Of a DNA stretch of 64,000 bases, positions 34,050 to 45,813 are shown piece after piece. The notes below the pieces were generated by a model. It was not told where the DNA came from and ran no database searches. It saw only the letters and a program-made list of their open reading frames with translations. Location of the stretch: contig CATQJL010000316.1 in the NCBI GenBank assembly GCA_958299035.1, forward strand, positions 29,949,441 to 30,013,440. Direction: 5' to 3'. This DNA comes from Cylicocyclus nassatus (lineage: Eukaryota > Nematoda > Chromadorea > Rhabditida > Strongylidae). Position numbers and translations under genes: made by a program. How positions within the stretch are numbered: the first letter of the stretch is position 1; every line of letters begins with the position of its first letter.

Positions 34050-35340
34050 GTGAAGGCTAAAAAATATGTGGTCATCCAGTAGTAGCTGCGGCTCTAGTGG
34101 CTGTTACAGTCCTAAAAGGCCTCGAAATTCAAATCCGCCCTGGTCCAGTCTATGCAGAAAAGTTTATATCGTAAAAATCGTTCATGAAAGCAAAACGAGG
34201 ATTTAGCCATCTAACACTAATTGCTATTTTGACGATTACCATGACTTTCTGAAGCAGGACAACCTTGAAAAGGGAGTTACTTTTGGTAAAAAAAAGATTG
34301 CTGTTAATGGATATGGCTATGGTTCCAGCGAATAATCTAGAGGAATGTGTAACGGTGACGGTTGTGAAGCTATGCAGTGGAGGGTTTTGATTATTTTATT
34401 TTTGAACACCACCGGTGAGTTGCGAAGCAAAAATATTCACTTATTGTGCTTCAATAAATTTTAGCACCATTCTGATTGTTGTACATTGCAATACTGTCAT
34501 TGGCGTACATGCAACCTCAAACTGTGATTTACAAAAAACTGACTCTATTCTACTTCGCCCCCATCAGGCAAAGTACCCAAACGTATAATTTTGGCAGCAC
34601 AGTTTTGCAGCTTTGTATTTATAGAATACGGCGCACTTAATATTTGGCATAATACAGAATATGTACTACAATACGACAAATGCTTTTCAAAATTTGTCAT
34701 TGCATATAAGGCCCGGGCATACCTCAGGCGATTTGTCTCGCCAGCATTTGCCAAATCTCTTTAAGTTAAACAATTGCAGACTACAAGTTCACATGATGTA
34801 CAACTATTGCAGATCGATAAGAGTTAGAAGTACTTGGAGTATCGCCAACGCTTCGGCTGAAATTGATTGAGGTATGCCCGGCCTAAAGGTTATGGCAAGC
34901 CACTGGAGATGTAAGAGGGAACACTTGACAATTACATGCTATACTGGAAGTTGGCCAAAGGAGGTTATCCGACATGCGAATCAAAAGAATGACAGTCATT
35001 TAGCAGGATTGTGGCTATTTGTAAAAGTGGGTAAAATGCGAAGTGATTTCCCTTGGAATAGAGCACGATATTCGTGCTTAGCAGGTCAAATTACCTCGCT
35101 ATGAAGAGTCTCGGCAAGTTCTGAGACTCCAATACCTACTAATTGGAGGATATCCGTGGTGGTGTAGAGTTAGCAGAAGTCAGTTTGTTTTCAACTCTCT
35201 TCTCATGTTTCACTGAGCTAATGATTCAACCTCTAGTAACACTCAACTAAAGGTTCGGCTAAGTGTATTTGATACAGGTTGCGCACGTTCATTTATGGCC
35301 TCGAAGCGTAATACCTCACATTCCATCAGTTTTGGGAAAA
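34050..35340. other. No supported gene
   Basis: AT-rich. A block at 35071-35150 (GAAGAGTCTCGGCAAGTTCTG) recurs in diverged form at 43820-43890 (GCGAAGTCTCGGCGAATTTTG), so at least one dispersed repeat is present. Confidence 0.35.
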
Positions 35341-35558
35341 TACCCCATTTTCAGGTGTATAAGCCGCACTTTTTCAAATTTGCAAACGAGCTGCTCAGCC
35401 GCTTCATCGTGTTTCAAGAAGCGATATCTATGCCGCACGAATCTTTCAGGCAATATGCAGCACATTATAGGGTCCTTTGGTTGCGAGGTCCTTTGATTAT
35501 TCGGCTGGTTGATGTAAGCTAGAACCACCCCGTCGCTTATACACCTGAAAATAGGGTA
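35341..35558. mobile_element. 218-bp MITE with TACCCTATTTTCAGG ends, copy 2
   Basis: TACCCCATTTTCAGGTGTAT then AAGCCGCAC at the left and the inverted ACACCTGAAAATAGGGTA at the right match the element at 5958-6161. The interiors differ, which is typical of MITEs sharing only their ends. Confidence 0.75.
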
Positions 35559-35754
35559 CGTAAATATTCTATGTTGTCATCGTGCGTATTTTAACTCAAC
35601 CACTTCACCTACATAATGCCAGATCTACATTTTTGAAAAAATCATAACTTTGCGTTATCCCAAAAAATTTACTTCTCTTTTCTTTATTCGAAAGAGCAAA
35701 TCTCTCGCTTTTTTCTTTGTTGCTTTGCTTCTGCTACGCACTGACTGCAAAATA

Positions 35755-38414
35755 TTAGGTCATTCCGAAAGTAATTTCGCTTTTTTCAATCAAACGCCAC
35801 ATGTGATGGAACGAAGCTTTCTAAGAGATCTTGGTAGCATTCGATGCAGAATTTCATTCTCTTTCCAATGGCTTGAAATTATTGCAGTACAGTCAATGAG
35901 CTTTTGAGAAATTACGAAAGTCTCCGATGCATGCTTTTTAAGATGATCAAGTTTCACAGTTTTTCTAAATTTAAGTATTAAAGTATCTTGAAGGCTCTGT
36001 CCAGGTAGAATTTCACCTTTAAAATTCTAGAATCTTCTATATGTTCTGTGCCTGTTGAATCCTAATCCGCCCCTCAAACAATCAATTAAAATCAGCTACT
36101 AAAGACCGCAAAACCCCTTTTTCGAGGGTCTCTTCGGAAAAGCGATGGACTCTCTTGCAACTGAAGAAAACCGCTGGATGGACGGGACTCCACCGACTGA
36201 AGGCGGGATTAGGGCGCCGCCTCCTTTTTTAGACTGTCCAAAGCAATTTTATCGCTTCCAAATCCACCTTTCTTGATGGGATGATGATGCTGCGCTCAGA
36301 AAACTCTGCGGTCAGAAAAATCATGCGCTGACGATTTCAGATTTTTCTGCAGCTTTCCAGATTTTTGACGACCTAAGTTAAAATCAGCAAAGTTTATATG
36401 GCCTTCTGTTTCTATTTTTATTAGGTCATTCCGAAAGTAATTTCGCTTTTTTCAATCAAACGCCACATGTGATGGAACGAAGCTTTCTAAGAGATCTTGG
36501 TAGCATTCGATGCAGAATTTCATTCTCTTTCCAATGGCTTGAAATTATTGCAGTACAGTCAATGAGCTTTTGAGAAATTACGAAAGTCTCCGATGCATGC
36601 TTTTTAAGATGCTCAAGTTTCACAGTTTTTCTAAATTTAAGTATTAAAGTATCTTGAAGGCTCTGTCCAGGTAGAATTTCACCTTTAAAATTCTAGAATC
36701 TTCTATATGTTCTGTGCCTGTTGAATCCTAATCCGCCCCTCAAACAATCAATTAAAATCAGCTACTAAAGACCGCAAAACCCCTTTTTCGAGGGTCTCTT
36801 CGGAAAAGCGATGGACTCTCTTGCAACTGAAGAAAACCGCTGGATGGACGGGACTCCACCGACTGAAGGCGGGATTAGGGCGCCGCCTCCTTTTTTAGAC
36901 TGTCCAAAGCAATTTTATCGCTTCCAAATCCACCTTTCTTGATGGGATGATGATGCTGCGCTCAGAAAACTCTGCGGTCAGAAAAATCATGCGCTGACGA
37001 TTTCAGATTTTTCTGCAGCTTTCCAGATTTTTGACGACCTAAGTTAAAATCAGCAAAGTTTATATGGCCTTCTGTTTCTATTTTTATTAGGTCATTCCGA
37101 AAGTAATTTCGCTTTTTTCAATCAAACGCCACATGTGATGGAACGAAGCTTTCTAAGAGATCTTGGTAGCATTCGATGCAGAATTTCATTCTCTTTCCAA
37201 TGGCTTGAAATTATTGCAGTACAGTCAATGAGCTTTTGAGAAATTACGAAAGTCTCCGATGCATGCTTTTTAAGATGCTCAAGTTTCACAGTTTTTCTAA
37301 ATTTAAGTATTAAAGTATCTTGAAGGCTCTGTCCAGGTAGAATTTCACCTTTAAAATTCTAGAATCTTCTATATGTTCTGTGCCTGTTGAATCCTAATCC
37401 GCCCCTCAAACAATCAATTAAAATCAGCTACTAAAGACCGCAAAACCCCTTTTTCGAGGGTCTCTTCGGAAAAGCGATGGACTCTCTTGCAACTGAAGAA
37501 AACCGCTGGATGGACGGGACTCCACCGACTGAAGGCGGGATTAGGGCGCCGCCTCCTTTTTTAGACTGTCCAAAGCAATTTTATCGCTTCCAAATCCACC
37601 TTTCTTGATGGGATGATGATGCTGCGCTCAGAAAACTCTGCGGTCAGAAAAATCATGCGCTGACGATTTCAGATTTTTCTGCAGCTTTCCAGATTTTTGA
37701 CGACCTAAGTTAAAATCAGCAAAGTTTATATGGCCTTCTGTTTCTATTTTTATTAGGTCATTCCGAAAGTAATTTCGCTTTTTTCAATCAAACGCCACAT
37801 GTGATGGAACGAAGCTTTCTAAGAGATCTTGGTAGCATTCGATGCAGAATTTCATTCTCTTTCCAATGGCTTGAAATTATTGCAGTACAGTCAATGAGCT
37901 TTTGAGAAATTACGAAAGTCTCCGATGCATGCTTTTTAAGATGCTCAAGTTTCACAGTTTTTCTAAATTTAAGTATTAAAGTATCTTGAAGGCTCTGTCC
38001 AGGTAGAATTTCACCTTTAAAATTCTAGAATCTTCTATATGTTCTGTGCCTGTTGAATCCTAATCCGCCCCTCAAACAATCAATTAAAATCAGCTACTAA
38101 AGACCGCAAAACCCCTTTTTCGAGGGTCTCTTCGGAAAAGCGATGGACTCTCTTGCAACTGAAGAAAACCGCTGGATGGACGGGAACCGACTGAAGGCGG
38201 GATTAGGGCGCCGCCTCCTTTTTTAGACTGTCCAAAGCAATTTTATCGCTTCCAAATCCACCTTTCTTGATGGGATGATGATGCTGCGCTCAGAAAACTC
38301 TGCGGTCAGAAAAATCATGCGCTGACGATTTCAGATTTTTCTGCAGCTTTCCAGATTTTTGACGACCTAAGTTAAAATCAGCAAAGTTTATATGGCCTTC
38401 TGTTTCTATTTTTA
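35755..38414 (+). repeat. Four tandem 666-bp units
   Basis: TTAGGTCATTCCGAAAG starts units at 35755, 36421, 37087 and 37753 and the next element at 38415, giving periods 666, 666, 666 and 662. Units are nearly identical: unit 1 has GATGATCAAG where others have GATGCTCAAG, and unit 4 lacks four bases (GGGAACCGAC for GGGACTCCACCGAC). Each unit is about 230 bases of mariner end plus unrelated sequence ending in CTGTTTCTATTTTTA. Confidence 0.9.
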
Positions 38415-39431
38415 TTAGGTCATTCCGAAAGTAATTTCGCTTTTTTCAAACGAACGCTACATGTGGTAAAACAAAGACATCCAAGAGCTCTTGATAGCAT
38501 GGTGCAGAATTTCATCCTCTTTCTAATGCTTATGAAATTATTGCAGCATATTCAATGAGCTTTGGAAAATCACGAAAGTCTGCGATCCATGCTTTTTGAG
38601 GTGCCCAAGTTTCACAATTTTTCCAAATTTTCACATCAATCTTCCGAAGGAGTCCAAGTAACGATCCGATAGGCAAACTTTATAGAATATGGCGTAACTT
38701 TTTTCTCGTTTCTATGTCTCGTCATAATTTCTTGAAAAATTTAATATTAAAACCATCAAATTTTGACAGGCCTACGTCAGCCACATTCCCATCAAACACC
38801 AATAAATCTTCGAAATTTGAACTTCCAAGATGGTATTATGATTTAACACTAACTTTAAAAAGCGAATGCGGGTTAACGGAATCAAAATATCCGATTTCGA
38901 TTTTTCTGGGTACAGCCCGAAACGCGTTCGAAAATATGAATTATGATGATTTTGTATGCGAAAACTCCACGAAGGGTGAAAAAAAAACATCCATTAGAAA
39001 GATAGAACAAGCTACATCAAATGACACTCGAGCTGCTTACCGTTTGATGTTCTACGATGTTTGAGTTGACCAAAAATGGAAATTGGTACCATTATTCAAA
39101 ATTCTATTAAAAAATTTTGAGGAGCTATGTGAAGGAGAAAAAAAATGGTTTTGGATCCTGTAGGGGTTGCTCTATCAAATCGTTATTTGCAATCCTTCGG
39201 AGGGTTGATGAACAAATTTAGAAAAACTGTGAAACTTGAGCATCTTAAAAAGCATGCATCGGAGACTTTCGTAATTTCCCAAAAGCTCATTGACTGTACT
39301 GCAATAATTTCAAGCCATTGGAAAGAGAATGAAATTCTGCATCGAATGCTGCCAAGATCTCTTAGAAAGCTTCGTTCCATCACATGTGGCGTTTGATTGA
39401 AAAAAGCGAAATTACTTTCGGAATGACCTAA
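38415..39431. mobile_element. Diverged TTAGGTC-family element
   Basis: Opens with TTAGGTCATTCCGAAAG at the last array junction, closes with CTTTCGGAATGACCTAA, and is related throughout to 16560-17416 and 39715-40586. A frame at 38714-39064 is open for 116 residues but shows no transposase motif. Confidence 0.6.
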
Positions 39432-39589
39432 TATTTTGCAGTCAGTGCGTAGCAGAAGCAAAGCAACAAAGAAAAAAGCGAGAGATTTGCTCTTTCGAAT
39501 AAAGAAAAGAGAAGTAAATTTTTGGGATAACGCAAAGTTATGATTTTTCAAAAATGAAACGACAGAGCTTTCGGGACAACCTAATATAT

Positions 39590-39714
39590 CAGTGGCGATT
39601 CCAGGATTTTGGATCGAGGGGGGGGGGGGGGAGGAAGCGGCAAAAATTTTTTTAAATGAAGGTGCGTGGCGTTAGGGCGTTGTGTTCAAATGTTTGTTCG
39701 TCAATTGTTTTGTT
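39590..39714 (+). mobile_element. Solo end of a CAGTGGCG/G-run element
   Basis: CAGTGGCGATTCCAGGATTT, a run of G, then GAAGGTGCGTGGCGTTAGG match the ends of the element at 51409-53126. No opposite end is found; it is truncated by the adjacent mariner-like element. Confidence 0.55.
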
Positions 39715-40586
39715 CAAAATTCAATAAGCTCTCGAAAAATTATCAAAATCTGCGTCCCATGCTTTTTTGAGAAGGCCAAGTTTCACAATTTTTCTAAACT
39801 TTAACAACCTTTGGAAGGAGTTCACGTAATGGATGGATAGAGCAAACCCTACAGGGAGCAGCACAACTTTTTCCTACTTTCCAAAACTCGTCATAATTTT
39901 TGTATAGATTTTTTGATAGAACCACCGAGTTTTAGCATTCTCGCCTCAGACACAAATGCATCAAACACTATTAAATCTTCGAATTTTGAAACTTACAAAG
40001 ATGGACTATGGTTTGACACTGATTTTACAAACCAAATGAACATTCATAGCTTCAGATGAGCAACTTTCGAAATTTCCGGGTACAGCCTGGGGCGCCCTGG
40101 AAAACCCGAATTATGATTATATTCCAGGAAACTTGAAAAGAAACAAAAAACAACTGGTAGAAAAAGGGAAAATGCGTCGAATGATACCCGAGTTGCTTGC
40201 CGGTTGTTGTTCCGTGATGTTTGAGTTGACCAAATATGGAATCTGATGGCATTGAAAAATTGATTCCAGAAACTCTAAGAAGCAAGCTAAAGAAAAGAAA
40301 AAATAACCTTGTGTCCTATATTGCTCTATCTAACTGTCGTTTGCACTTCTTCGGAGGACAAGAACAAAAATTTAGAAAAATAGCCGAACTTGATTATGGC
40401 AAAAAGCAAGAGTCGCAGATTTTGGTAATTTTTCGAGAGCTCATTGAATATTGTGCAACGAAATGAGAACTGTAAAAAAGAGGATGAAATGTTGCACCGG
40501 ATCATCTTAAGATACCCTGAAAATTTTGATTCCATGGAATGTGGCGTTCATTTGAAAAAAGAGACATTACTTTCGGAACGATCTAA
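39715..40586. mobile_element. TTAGGTC-family element, 5' truncated
   Basis: Closely parallels 16560-17416 (shared blocks CTACAGGGAGCAGCACAAC, GGGCGCCCTGGAAAACC, GAGTTGCTTGCCGGTTGTTG) and ends ACTTTCGGAACGATCTAA before TA. The left end is missing where it meets the G-run element. Confidence 0.6.
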
Positions 40587-40593
40587 TATATAG

Positions 40594-41235
40594 GGTCCCA
40601 AAAAATGTACCTACTCTTTGTTTGTAAATAACTTTGTTGTAATGAAGTGTTTCGAGAAGCTTTAGGTACCATTTTGTAGAGCGAGGTTAAACTTACAATT
40701 AGATTTACTGTATGGAGCGAATCATCTATCGCTCTTCATTACTGTAGGATTATGGTACGAACTTCGACAAGGATTTTAGGCCATTGGAGGCTGTATTTTG
40801 CCTCGGAACAAAACCAAACCAGCCAAAAACTCTCATACTACGCTAATGGGAGCAGCTGATTTCGAATTTGAAATTTCATTTTACTATGATGCTTCTTTCC
40901 TGAGTTATCCCCAGTGAATCGTGATAACTCAATTCCCAGCATTTGTCAGAAATGTAATTACACCGTCAAAAAAGCTGAAAACACTCGTGAAAAGTTGTTG
41001 GGTGGCATCAGCAGCGAGTACACGATTTTTCAATTGAAGAAAATTGTTAGGTGGTGTAATTGGTTCACAATGGTTTCATATGCTGAAAGTTTACCGTAAT
41101 CCTACAGTAACGAAGAGAGATCGATGATCTGCTCCATACTGTAAATCTAAGTTTAACCTCGCTCTAAAAAATGGTGTTTAAAGCTACTCGAAACATTACA
41201 AAATAGTTATTTACAATCGAGCAGTAGGTTATATG
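40594..41235. mobile_element. 640-bp foldback
   Basis: The left arm (about 40594-40775) and right arm (41085-41235) are inverted copies sharing TTGTAAATAACT, AGAGCGAGGTTAAACTTA and TTACTGTAGGATTA. A solo arm occurs at 15360-15540. Confidence 0.65.
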
Positions 41236-41664
41236 ATGAAAATAAACATTCCTGAGGCAGTAAAACGTGTCAAAGTGTAACTTTCATAACAAGCAAAAGC
41301 AGGAACCGAGAAGGGACAAAGAAGGCCTTTCACTTTTAGTTTTCCTTCAATGGCCGAGTTCAAAATTTGTAAATAGGTGTTACTATTGTATGTTTCATAT
41401 AAGTGCATCCGGAAATGCGTGGGTATAGTCAGGAAAGTGATTGTTTTACATCACAATAGTGCTCTTGTGCTTTGGGCAATCCATTTTTGGACTCTTAGCG
41501 AGATCATGCAGGCTTGAGCTTATCGGTTTGGAACCGGAATCCGATTATTTTTAGTATAGATCACGTCTTTGTTCTCCAACCACAAAAAGGAAATCTTGAG
41601 ACTATGCGATTTTGCCCGGCATCGACTGCGAGCCCTAAATCTTTAGTTGCATATCTTAGTGTGA

Positions 41665-42160
41665 TCTTATATATAAAGCTGAATGTCTGTTTGTCTGTCT
41701 GTCTGTCTGTATGTCTGTCTGTCTGTCTGTCTGTATGTGTGTACGTATGTTCCGAATAGAAAATTCCATTTCTGAACCGATCGGGACCAAACTTAGCACA
41801 CATACACTTCGGGCCCCGGCGGGTGTCATAGGCTACTTTTCGTCATCGATCAATATCGATTTTATCGATTTTTTGCAAAATTTGAGGCTACGGGCTGGGA
41901 GTTGGCACAGGGGGGTAATCGAGCATGCTGATCACCCCCGTGGGGGTGATCAGCATGCTCGATTACACCCCCCTGCCAAATTCCAGCCCCCTAGCTTAAA
42001 TTTTGCAAAAAATCGATAAAATCGACATCGATCGATAACGAAAAGTGGACTGTGACACCCGCCGGGGCCCGAAGTGTATGTGTGCCAAGTTTGGTCCGGA
42101 TCGGTTAAGAAATGGAATTTTCTATTCGGAACATACGGCGGAGCCGGGTAAGCCAGCTAG
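41665..42160 (+). mobile_element. Non-autonomous Helitron-type element, copy 1
   Basis: It begins TCTTATATATAAAGCTGAAT after A and ends CGGCGGAGCCGGGTAAGCCAG-CTAG before T, with the short CGGC/GCCG hairpin near the 3' end. This A|TC...CTAG|T arrangement is the Helitron signature. A (GTCT)n run follows the 5' end. No Rep/helicase. Most of the interior is a 392-bp palindrome (separate entry). Confidence 0.75.
41745..42136. repeat. Palindrome, 196-base arms, no spacer
   Basis: GTATGTTCCGAATAGAAAA at the left meets TTTTCTATTCGGAACATAC at the right, and symmetry runs to the centre at 41940/41941 (ACCCCCG-TGGGGGT). The arms include GATCGATATCGATTTTATC-like and CTTCGGGCCCCGGCGGGTGT-like blocks, with scattered mismatches. 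Confidence 0.85.
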
Positions 42161-42235
42161 TTTACCTATAAAGTTTTACTCATAAAGAAAGCTATATACC
42201 TAAAGCACGGCATCTAGGGCATTCATAGCTGCAGC

Positions 42236-42420
42236 GCACCATTCCAAATCGAGTTATGGGCTTTTTACGCGGAATTGGCATACTACTAATGGGAAGACTG
42301 CTTATAGGTAAAAGTCTGCAAGAGAAAATATAAGACATCAAAATAAACATCAAATCAACTTTTTCTCATTGAAAAGAAGCTTGACGCAAGTGTATTAGCG
42401 CTCAGATGATGACGTCGTGA
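42236..42420. repeat. Dispersed repeat related to 13128-13250
   Basis: See the 13128 entry: shared CACCATTCC..GAGTTATGGGCTTTT and AATTGGCATACT blocks; the intervening distances differ between copies. Confidence 0.5.
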
Positions 42421-42470
42421 TGTAAGTAAGTGGATGACTACGCAAATTTTGCGCAGAAAATAGTCAACAA

Positions 42471-44420
42471 CGCCCCAAATTGATACACTGCAGCTATGAA
42501 TAGCATATTTGAAATCAGGTTTAAATCTGGTTTAGAATATGTAATTCCCTTTTTAGAAACCGGTTAAGTTGGGTAATTTCCTTGTTAGAGCATTTTCATC
42601 AATCCTAAAAATCACCCGAGGAGGTGCTTTTTCAGTTTACCAAAAAATCAATGCTCAAAGTTTTGAAAGCTAATCTTGGAACTTTAGGACTACTTACCGT
42701 TTTTAAATCAAAAAGGGAATGCATAATTGCATAATGCAACAAGTTTAACTGTTTTATACTCCGTTTACATTTGATTAAAGTCAAAGTTCACTCACCTCCT
42801 AGAAGATCAACATTGTTATTGTGCTCCACTGTGTGCTGACGCACTTTACAAAATCGTTATGCACTTTTTCTACAGGATGGCGCACCTTGCAAGTATAGCC
42901 AGTTAATGAGGGTCGATTGTACTGAACTAGCGCATGATGTCACATCGCACAATTGCGCTTACATGTTCTCTGTTACGAGATATAAGAGCATTTTGATAAA
43001 TGGCAAGACTACATGGAGTTGTGGCAAATACACATTTTACTTTTAGTTTTACTCGTACGTTTCCTTTGCTACTTGCTGTTGCTTATGAAAGCGGTTTTAG
43101 GCACGAACATTCTCAGCAGCAACAACGTCAACAAAGGCACGTCCTGTTCCTTGGGTCAAACGTAATTGTATAGATTGGAAATGGAAATTTCAATTAGAAC
43201 CGCTAAATAGGAAGTTTGCAAAGGAATTCATAAGAGTAGCACCAAAACGTTACTGGGTAAGATTTTTTCAAGAAGACGTTGTGCATGTGACATTGCTCCA
43301 ATTGAGCCACAATTTATTTAGAAACCACGATGCGAGCTGGGAAAGGCAGCGCAGGATAGCCTTAATCATCGAGACACACAACCACCTGGTACAGCAGAAC
43401 TCCGACTCTCATTCAGCATTAACGTGTTTGTTCCACTTGCATGTCAAATTATGTGTGAAGCAAAATTTTATTTTGGAAACTTGGTTTTGCAACTATCTTA
43501 GCAACATTCTTCATTCTCAACATGGCGCACTCAAATCTTGTCATTATGTAGATTATGACATAAGCTACAATCGCAGCTGCTCGTCAATTCCGACGTCGCA
43601 ATGAGGGTTACGGTAGGTATATCGTACAAGGGAAAATTATAAACTTTTACAGATTTGGCTGAAACTTGTTATAAGTAGGTTATTCTATGTGCTAATCACG
43701 AAAACCCTTGAAATTGCATGGTAAGGTTTTTTGTAGGATTGCAATAGGTTTACGGTTTGAGGGGTCACCCTGATCAAGAAAAGAGGCTTTTCCAAAAAAT
43801 GAATATGATATTCGTGTTTACCAGGGCAGATAACCCCAATATGCGAAGTCTCGGCGAATTTTGAGTCTCCGACTCCCTAGTTATTGACTGTTGTCCCCAG
43901 CAGGCTTGCGTACAATGGCTTGTTCAACATTGTGAGGGCATCAAATCTCGAGTTATCTTCAAATTTCAGTTTTTTTGTTGGGGTAAATAAATCAAAATTT
44001 ACCAATGATGCACACACATTTCAATCAATTGGTTTGGTCTAAGTTGCAAGGGCTCCATTTTGGCTTACAACCCCGAAAATTTCGCAATTCACTGGTTATC
44101 GGAAAACGGCTCGTATTTTTCCAATTCGTGTTCAAAATTCAAATAGTTTTGTGCACAGTTGTAGAACGTGGTCGTTCTACATAACCCAGAGTTTGGATGC
44201 GTGACTTCTAAAGAGACTAAAGTTATGAAGAAAATATGAAGGAAGTTGCAAAATTCAGTTTCCAGTTTAATATTATAACTTATCAAATTTATTTCAAGTT
44301 TTTTTGGTCATGTTTTTTCTTTGAATTTTAATGAGTGCTTTTTTAGCGCGGATAGCTTCCGGATTCCGAACCTGTTTGCGGAGCGTTTCAAGAGCAATCT
44401 CTCAGAGGTAGGGACCGGAC
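42471..44420. other. No supported gene
   Basis: A 107-residue frame at 43281-43604 has no domain or splice support. A diverged copy of the 35071 repeat lies at about 43820-43890. Confidence 0.35.
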
Positions 44421-44869
44421 TTAGAGGCAGTGTCCGAGCAAAAAGTCGATTTGAGGTTTTGTGCTTACCTGGACCTAATCACTATGCTGGATCCGCCCAA
44501 CTGAAGGCGCAGAAACGGCAAAAATTAAATTCCGAAGTGCTTTAAATCAGCAGTGGCGAGGTTTTTCTTACGGAGAATTCACTCTCCCAGCTTCCGGAAT
44601 GATTTTCTCACTTCCGCTAGCCGCCCTGACATCTCCACCGGCCAAGTGCGAAAGCGTGACTTGAAATCGGGATCGGCGAAATCGCTCCGAAGCTGGAGGC
44701 ATGAATCCACAGTGGGGAAGACCCTGCCCACCTGATGACTTCCATCACCCCTAGAGCTTTTTTCGAAGATTTGTGTTCTCCAGTGTAGATTCTAGGATTC
44801 AGCATAGCAAGTAGGCCCTGGTAAGTACAAACTCTCAAAATCGACTTTTTGTCCGGATACTGCCTTTAA
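44421..44869. mobile_element. Foldback MITE, AAAGGCAGT-type ends
   Basis: TTAGAGGCAGTGTCCGAGC at the left and the inverted TTAAAGGCAGTATCCGGAC at the right, with arms of about 80 bases (both contain AAAAAGTCGATTT and the CTATGCTG block). Related ends at 280-737. Confidence 0.65.
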
Positions 44870-45165
44870 TCCCAAGAATAGATCCAGATCTACCAAAAGC
44901 GGTTTTAGATAGTCGCTTTGGTAAATAAAGTCCAGCTTTTGTCAATGTCAAGTTCACATTTCAGATACAACCGCGAATAGAGAAAGTAGAAAATCTAACA
45001 CGTCTCGTGACCTTTGGTTGTGCCACATTGAAAACCCCTGTTAACTTTGTTCAAATTCATTCAAATCAGAGGTCGTTTAAGGTTCTTTGTTATTTTTATT
45101 AAAAAAATGATCTCAGCATGACTTTGAAAGTTTTACCTCAAAAACTTAACTTAAACAAACGCAAC

Positions 45166-45355
45166 ATGCAAACTACGTGCAACATGCAATATGCAAATGT
45201 AAAAGGCAACATGCAACATGAAACATGCAACATGGAACATGCAAACTACATGCAACATGCTAACTACATGCAATATAACGAGTAACATGCAAAATGCACA
45301 CATGCGGTACGATCTGCAACATACACCATGTAACCTGTAACATGCAATAAACTTA
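45166..45355 (+). repeat. GCAACAT minisatellite
   Basis: Around twenty irregular copies of (A)TGCAACATGCAA-type units, interspersed with ACTACAT variants. No coding role is apparent. Confidence 0.75.
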
Positions 45356-45455
45356 ATACAAGGGACAATTTATACAATTGAAACTAAGACTCTAAAAAGC
45401 ATCAACTGCATGCAATAACAATATAAATTAAGAATAAATAATTCAAAAATACCCA

Positions 45456-45728
45456 CACTGATCGCAAATGTCGTCGCCCCGAACCCACTTGGTTTCGGCC
45501 TAGTCAGGGGGAACTTGTCATCTTTCTTATCATATCTAAAAAATACTCCATAAACAATAAAAATAATTTCATTCAAAGCACTTACTCAAGTATGCGTATA
45601 ACATCCTCAATTACCAAATCGAAGTTTTTTTTCATAGATATCGGTAGGTTTATGATCTTACAAACTCCTCCATGACAGAGATGTTCACAGTCTCCTTGAA
45701 ACGTTCACGACGCTCAGCCAGATCCATA
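45456..45728 (-). CDS. Unrecognised minus-strand gene, three 5' exons
   Basis: Exons in transcript order: 45662-45728 (acceptor ATTTCAG one base before ATG), 45586-45605 and about 45456-45535. The first encodes MDLAERRERFKETVNISVME and ends at TTT|GTAAGA. The second is only 20 nt with a perfect GTAAGT donor. The third (acceptor TTTTTTAG) encodes EYDKKDDKFPLTRPKPSGFG and ends near GATCA|GTGTGG. All phases agree (0, then 2). Codon use is protein-like in a very AT-rich setting. The ATG beside an acceptor suggests trans-splicing, as in the TEX264-like gene. No downstream exons or homology recognised: truncated gene or gene relic. Confidence 0.45.
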
Positions 45729-45813
45729 CTGAAATTATATGGTTAATAATTAATTATTATATAGATATATACAATAAACATATATAAACAGTACAAAGTT
45801 AAAAAAAATTCTC

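Larger units (their letters stand above)
35628..39584. mobile_element. Nested mariner-like complex with long inverted arms
   Basis: The outer right end TTCGGGACAACCTAA (39570-39584) belongs to a TTAGGTTGTCCCGAAAG-type mariner-like element; its left mate is missing the first 30 or so bases. Within it lies a TTAGGTC-family element (35755-39431) flanked by TA. Arms 35628-35973 and 39214-39557 are inverted copies, spanning both the outer and inner element ends. The middle contains four tandem 666-bp units and a diverged copy at 38415-39213. Confidence 0.7.

Noticed and set aside
35650..35907. Frame repeated at 39183-39551 on the other strand
   Set aside because: Both are translations of the inverted arms of the nested mariner complex; identical peptides reflect DNA repetition, not a gene pair.
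38714..39064. Possible mariner transposase in the 116-residue frame
   Set aside because: No DDE/D-type catalytic motif or helix-turn-helix pattern could be seen; the element is too short and related copies are disrupted here.
41561..41803. THTDRQTDRHTDRQ-like repetitive frame
   Set aside because: Translation of the GTCT microsatellite at the Helitron 5' end.
43281..43604. 107-residue plus-strand frame
   Set aside because: No recognisable motif, no acceptor near the start, composition not clearly coding.
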